A stretch of 64,000 nt of DNA, taken from NCBI GenBank assembly GCA_000827265.1, contig KN834794.1:70019-134018 (forward strand). The letters are read 5' to 3'. The DNA is from Collybiopsis luxurians FD-317 M1 (lineage: Eukaryota > Basidiomycota > Agaricomycetes > Agaricales > Omphalotaceae). Below the pieces are notes generated by a model. The model was not told the DNA's origin, searched no databases, and saw nothing but the letters and a program-made list of their open reading frames with translations. Shown piece after piece: positions 59,101-64,000 of the stretch; within the stretch, counting starts at the first letter, position 1, and each line of letters opens with the position of its first letter. The translations under genes were made by a program, and so were the position numbers.

Positions 59101-59232
59101 CTTTATTGGAGTGAGCGTGTATGGATGCCTTCGTAGACACAGGACGCAAAACCCAATGCACCAAAATCGTGGTGCATTAAATGAAGTACCTGACGCAGTT
59201 GCGCAGATGCTTATATGACTTAGTTCTGGTAT

Positions 59233-59371
59233 GCATCGCCCGGCTTCCCAGTATGATCTTTCAAGATAGTCAATTCCCAATGTCCGGACTAAAGATTCAC
59301 ACAGATAAGTATTAGTTCGGACATTGGGAATTGAACATCTTGAAAGACCATATTGGGAAACCGGGTGATGC
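59233..59371. repeat. 57-bp imperfect inverted repeat, 25-nt loop
   Basis: Arm 1, 59233-59289 (GCATCGCCCGGCTTCCC to CCCAATGTCCGGAC), is the near-exact reverse complement of arm 2, 59315-59371, with about eight mismatches. Transcription of either strand would give a long hairpin. Confidence 0.85.
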
Positions 59372-59675
59372 TTCCCGAGGTGGAGAGGGTCCTGGCATTT
59401 CTATTGCATTACTAACTAGACCATTTTTTCCGGAGGCACTTGCTTGGTAGTATGTAAGATAAAGATCACAAATCCGAACCATTGCATATGGTACTGTACC
59501 ATTTCGTTCAATTCGACACATGAACATAGGCTGTGGCGGGCCGCCCACTGCGGCGGCACCAACATATTCATTCGACGGCCGCACTGTAGTGCAACACAGT
59601 GCTCTGTGCCCAAGGAGATTGATAAAGATCTGAAACACAAATTTTGCTTTCTTCTTCGAACAAAAATGCAGTCAG

Positions 59676-59934
59676 AGTACTGTCCCATTTTAAGCACTTC
59701 GTATGTCCTGTGTCTGCAGGGCATCTTACGAAATGAAATGACCCACCCTGTCTGGTGTCCAATCAAGCTCTTATAATTTTTATAGGCACCTGTGGGCACT
59801 TATCCTTTTATAGTAGTTGAATTTCATAAATCTCTTGATGTCCTGGTGTCCAACAGGCAGTTACAAAAAATTAATTTTGTATGATTTATCCCACTGTCCC
59901 ACCCCTTACGAAGTGCTCAAAATGCAACAGTACT
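59676..59934. repeat. 30-bp imperfect inverted repeat, about 200 nt apart
   Basis: AGTACTGTCCCATTTTAAGC…TTCGTATG (59676-59705) matches the reverse complement of CTTACGAAGTGCTCAAAATG…AGTACT (59905-59934) with few mismatches. Weak similarity continues inward. Possible MITE. Confidence 0.55.
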
Positions 59935-61395
59935 TGCCGCCACCTGAGCTCATTGCTATTCACTCCCCCAATGCTATACTTTCTGTGAAGATTTCCTTTG
60001 CATTACAGTTCCCAGTGGAAATATGGTAGAGTGGTTGTGATTTATTACACTTCATATTGGCTTCTGCTATTTACTAAGACTGTTCAGGTGTGCCACTGCA
60101 GCAAAAAAAATTTTGCCAAAAATTTAGCTTGAAATAAAGAAATAAAAAATTCTTGGAAAACTCTAACAAAAATCAATTCGACAAAAGCCAAAGTGTGTAA
60201 CAGGCCGTTTTTTTTTTTTGCGACATTTTCCGGCCCTGTTACATGTGACTTTTAACTTGAACAAAATGGTACAGTAGTGGAGGTCAAATCCTAATTACAG
60301 AAGCAATCACTTTTTTTTTTTTCAGCAGAAAGAATGTTGCAAGTTGAATGATTTGAAAAATAATTCCATCTATCATGATTCGTAATTGAGAGCTCCAGCC
60401 GAGCTGGATAATCATGAATTCAACATGACATGGTTGTCAATAATCATGAACAAATCATGCAATCATCGAACATCAGCAGTACTTTTAATTTCATCCAATG
60501 AGGACAACAAAATACAATTTGTCGGACTTTTCAAATTGGACCCATAATCGGGTCGCGAATATAGTTTATTATAAATTGCCTGCAAGTCAATTAACACTGC
60601 TTATTTGCTGCTTCAGCACATTTTGGTGATTACGGCTGAAATTTTCAATTTCACTGTATACTTACCACCAGTGCGCGTAACGCTAACGCCTCTGGCTGTA
60701 ACTTAGAGATTTTGAAACATATAACACATAACACTAGCTTGTCACTCCATATCTAGAGGCATAACGAGGCATAAACAAGCGCTAGGGCTATGAGCTTTTT
60801 GCCCTTCAATTGGTATAGACTTGGAAAAAAAAAAATGAAAAGATTACACCCACCGTTTATACCATGGATGCACTGCCCAGTTGTCATTGCAGTCCAGAGG
60901 CTCGTTGGAAAGCGCACTGGAGTTTCATAGATAGCGTAATACTTGGCACCTGTCACTTGTGAGTTTCAAGTGCAGGCCCATGCGTAACGCGCAATTATAC
61001 AGTACATTTTGATTGAATGCTGGAAAAACCGCCGACTTAAAACCCCCGAAATCGTCCAGAATTATAATTTCCATTAATGTTCTGTATAAGCCCCATAAAC
61101 ACCTTAATCGGGTCCGGATTATAGGCGTTGATTGGCGCTGACAGGCGCTCAGCGGCCCCCTTGCAGTTTTTCAGACATTTCGTTCCCCTGTATTTACTAG
61201 CGCCAAGTTTCACTCTGATTATCATCCTCGTTGACGGATGGCATCTGTTTTTTTTCCAGTGCAAAAAGATCTTGCAGCACGTCGTGGTAAGGTTCCTTTG
61301 TTCCCTTGCGGAGAAACTATCCCAAGGGCTGGCAATATGGCAGTGCCGCAAAACCTTTTAAAGGCTGTAATTTCGTGGAGTAAGTAGTAAGGAGA

Positions 61396-62905
61396 ATGTC
61401 TCTCAACTCCATTATTGGGATACTGGAGGTTGCCAATGGACTTTCCACGTTTTTCCTTGGTATCACTACTCTCCAGAGCTATTTCTTCTACAGGGCCTTC
61501 CCGCAGGAGAAATGGCAGGTGAAGCTTGTTGTGAGTTTTGACTGTGCCATTGAATGAGTTCCAATTTATTGTTACCCAGGTCGCAGCTGTCTAGTAGGCA
61601 ATAAGCCAGCAAGTGCTTGAAAGTTTCACTGACGATTCAACCTCAAAGCGCTTTTGAATTAGGACACACTATCTCACTCTCCCATACTCTCTATGAGATG
61701 ACAATCATTGACTTTGGACAGCCTCAGCGTTTTACCAAGCTTCCTAACAGTATTGAAGTAACTATACTCTTAGAGGGTATGATAACCATAGCCGTTCAAG
61801 TATGATTTTATTTACTTGCATACCGGTCGTGTTCCTGAACGTGGCATGATATTAGGGATTTTTTATCTCACGAGTGTATCGACTCCCAAGAATACCAAAA
61901 ATCATATCATATTTTTTGTTCTTCTTGGCCGTTCTGCGCTTTGCAGCAAGTTTTCCTCTGACAATTGGTGCATTTAAAGTTACAACATACAATGAATTTC
62001 TGGAGCACTGGTCATGGCTTTTGACCACCCTTTTCTCATTGGGTTCATTTGTTGACCTTGGAGTTTCATGCACGCTTTGTGTATTTCTTGTTACCCAGCG
62101 CAATACATCATTTAAAAGGTAGACTATGCATTGAATGATATTGATTGACACTTCATTTTTATTTTACTAGAACAGAAGCCTTGATTGATCGTTTGGTAGC
62201 TTTTACGTTGAGTAAGCTTCCAGTCTCTAACCCCAGCAGAGAAGCTTGCTAATCTTTATAGCCACTGGTTTGTTAACCAGGTGGGTTGGCAGTTAAGTTG
62301 TACTAAACCTTGTTTATTCTGATCCACTGTGCTCCAGTATTATTTCTGTTATAACTGTTATCTGTGTAAGTAATATGTCCTTCTTGTAGGCATTACTACC
62401 TGAAATCTGATCTAAACCTCACAGTATGTTACATGGCCAACAAACAGTATGTCCTCTCACTAACATTCTCATCAATTTCCAAAAGCATAGAGTACTTGTT
62501 CATAATAATCCCAGCTGTTTGGATCTTGGTATACATCTTACTTGCAAAATGTGAGTGGTCCATTACAATTATATACATCTTCTGATAAGTTGACAGCATA
62601 CTCCAACTGCATGCTAGTTGCGTAAGTACTATACCCTTCAAAGTTGTTTCTCTGGCCCAGTAAATGCTCTGTACAGTCTTAATGCTCGTCCAGCCATGAT
62701 ATCAAATGTCAATGTTATCACTCTGCCGACAGTGAATGGCAGCTCCGAGCAGCAGGTATACAATCCCGTCCTTCAGAGACCTCACAATATCTCAGTAAGT
62801 TGATACCACAATATACAAACAACTCAGCCTGAGAGTTTGACTGTTGAAAATTAGGCAGCCATTAATGTCTCCCAGGTTGTAGTGACTACCACTGATAAGA
62901 TCTGA
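61396..62905 (+). CDS. DUF6534-type seven-helix membrane protein
   Basis: Exon 1 (61396 to about 61530) has the family start: MSLNSIIGILEVANG, FFLGITTLQSYFFYRAFPQE. Later pieces: ELGHTISLSHTLYEMTIIDFG, MITIAVQ, ISRVYRLPRIPKIISYFLFF (61860-62119), TEALIDRLVAF, TGLLTR and, near 62662, VNALYSLNARPAM, the family's closing block. The last exon gives AAINVSQVVVTTTDKI and TGA at 62903-62905. Introns are about 50-70 nt. Exon 2 is problematic: after the acceptor at 61579 the frame meets TAG (VAAV*), and about 60 bases later the family frame resumes (AFELGHT), so there is a small indel, an unusual intron or a pseudogenising change. Function of the family is unknown. Confidence 0.65.
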
Positions 62906-64000
62906 CATCCCCTAAAGGTCACGGACAACTTGGCAACCCGAAGTTCAATTAGTGAAGAGTTGCCAGAAGCTGTTCTGTGTTGTTCTTCCTCATTTAGTTC
63001 ACAAACTATGCACACTTGGTGCTATTTACTTGGGCTCATGGAAAGTGATGGGCCTGCTGTTTTATGAGGATATCTTGAAAATGAAAATAGATTGTGACTC
63101 AATCTAAGTTGTGGACCTTACCTTCACAATAGTTGTAATATCAGGGCCCAGGGTATTCACATACCTACCACACTGTTCAAGGTACCTATCTTTTCCAGTT
63201 GGTTTTCATATCTATTCTACCCTACAGGCAAAAGCATATGCGAATGGATTAAGTTGAACACACGAAAGTGTGGGCTGCCGCAATAAATTGCACGGCAGAT
63301 ACAAGTCCAGATTAGAGATGCAAAGATAAAATGCAATGGAGAGTTTTCTGTGGATAATAATGTAGAAGGCATCCCCAGAGCTGAGCAAGTATGAGATCAA
63401 GTGGTTTGGAACTCAAGAGGATGAGGCAATTTTGGGTGCTGAAATATGGTGAAAGTGCCTGATTGGACATGATTTGAGCGGTATGAGTTAATTGCTTGAT
63501 TCTATGTCTTCTTTGCTCATACAGAGCCTTCAAAGCTTGAGCGTGAATATGATCAGCATATGCCCGGTCTACTGTATAGTTTTGAAGGTAAGTTCAGTAA
63601 TACATCAAGCTTAGCGCTGAACTTGGTGGATTTCCATTTTCATAATGCATCACAGCTGTTTCTGAACTGATAAAATTCTGGGTTCAAGTGCTTATACTAC
63701 CATTTTTGGTGGCCAGCTATGCCGGAATGAACTGAAGCACAAAGATGTCATGCACTATATTGGTCACTGAACTAATGAACTGAGACATCCAGTGTGTAAT
63801 GCACAACCTGGACTGAACTTAGCTTCGAAACTATACAGTAAAATCCTTATGGGAAAAGAACACTGACAATCATAATGAGAAAAGGTTGCCGAGGAGAACA
63901 AGAGTCTAGGTATTTGATTACAGTTTCAAGATCTTATGAATTGTGTGTATACTAGGTGTGGACGGCTGGCAGATGTACTTAGAGCAAGATGTTATCAAGC
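62906..64000. other. Intergenic to window end, no gene recognised
   Basis: Frames are below 75 codons and overlap. A short-exon gene cannot be excluded. Confidence 0.4.

Larger units (their letters stand above)
59101..61395. other. Intergenic, repeat-containing
   Basis: Holds a long hairpin (59233-59371) and a second inverted pair (59676-59934). It also has poly-T runs near 60210 and 60310. A short stem TGTAACAGGCCG/CGGCCCTGTTACA sits around 60196-60243. The 127-codon frame at 59416-59799 overlaps the inverted repeat and lacks features. Confidence 0.45.

Overview
The window is nuclear DNA of a filamentous basidiomycete, almost certainly a mushroom-forming agaricomycete. The evidence is many short introns (about 50-65 nt, mostly GT-AG) and gene families typical of that class: wax-synthase-like acyltransferases, DUF6533 and DUF6534 seven-helix proteins, DUF6535-ankyrin proteins, NACHT-WD40 proteins and a class I terpene synthase. 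Two ordinary anchors are present: the ribosome-biogenesis gene UTP14 (15147-18783, 1076 codons, frame-consistent over 8 exons) and a CE16-type esterase (33434-34665). All function calls are by eye from motifs; no database search was run.

Layout. 1-4756: three tandem minus-strand wax-synthase-like acyltransferases, the first cut by the window edge. 5349-10085: a DUF6533 membrane protein gene between decayed Copia gag pieces. 10298-13566: a DUF6535-ankyrin protein. 15147-18783: UTP14. 19088-23195: an intact 1329-residue NACHT-WD40 protein. 26847-28153: a sesquiterpene-synthase-like gene. 28154-33433: a gene-poor stretch. 33434-34665: the esterase. 35158-59100: a decaying tandem array. Its unit is an MFS transporter gene (+) followed by a membrane-ankyrin gene (-). 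Unit 1 is 35158-41625, unit 2 is split between 41736-46375 and 52996-55642, and unit 3 is 56586-59100 (MFS part only). Unit 2 is interrupted by a LINE-type reverse transcriptase (about 42851-45362) and by a 6.6 kb block (about 46376-52995) that carries a second NACHT-WD40 gene with two in-frame TGA codons. 61396-62905: a DUF6534 membrane protein.

How the parts relate. Five loci encode repeat-based receptors or relatives: two NACHT-WD40, one DUF6535-ankyrin and two membrane-ankyrin pseudogenes. They sit among transposon remnants and local duplications, the setting expected for fast-evolving recognition genes (NLR-like self/non-self or stress sensing). The most unusual structural result is that the insertion point of the second NACHT-WD40 block can be read to within a few bases from the empty junction kept in unit 1. 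The acyltransferases and the terpene synthase lie 22 kb apart with unrelated genes between, so I do not call a biosynthetic cluster.
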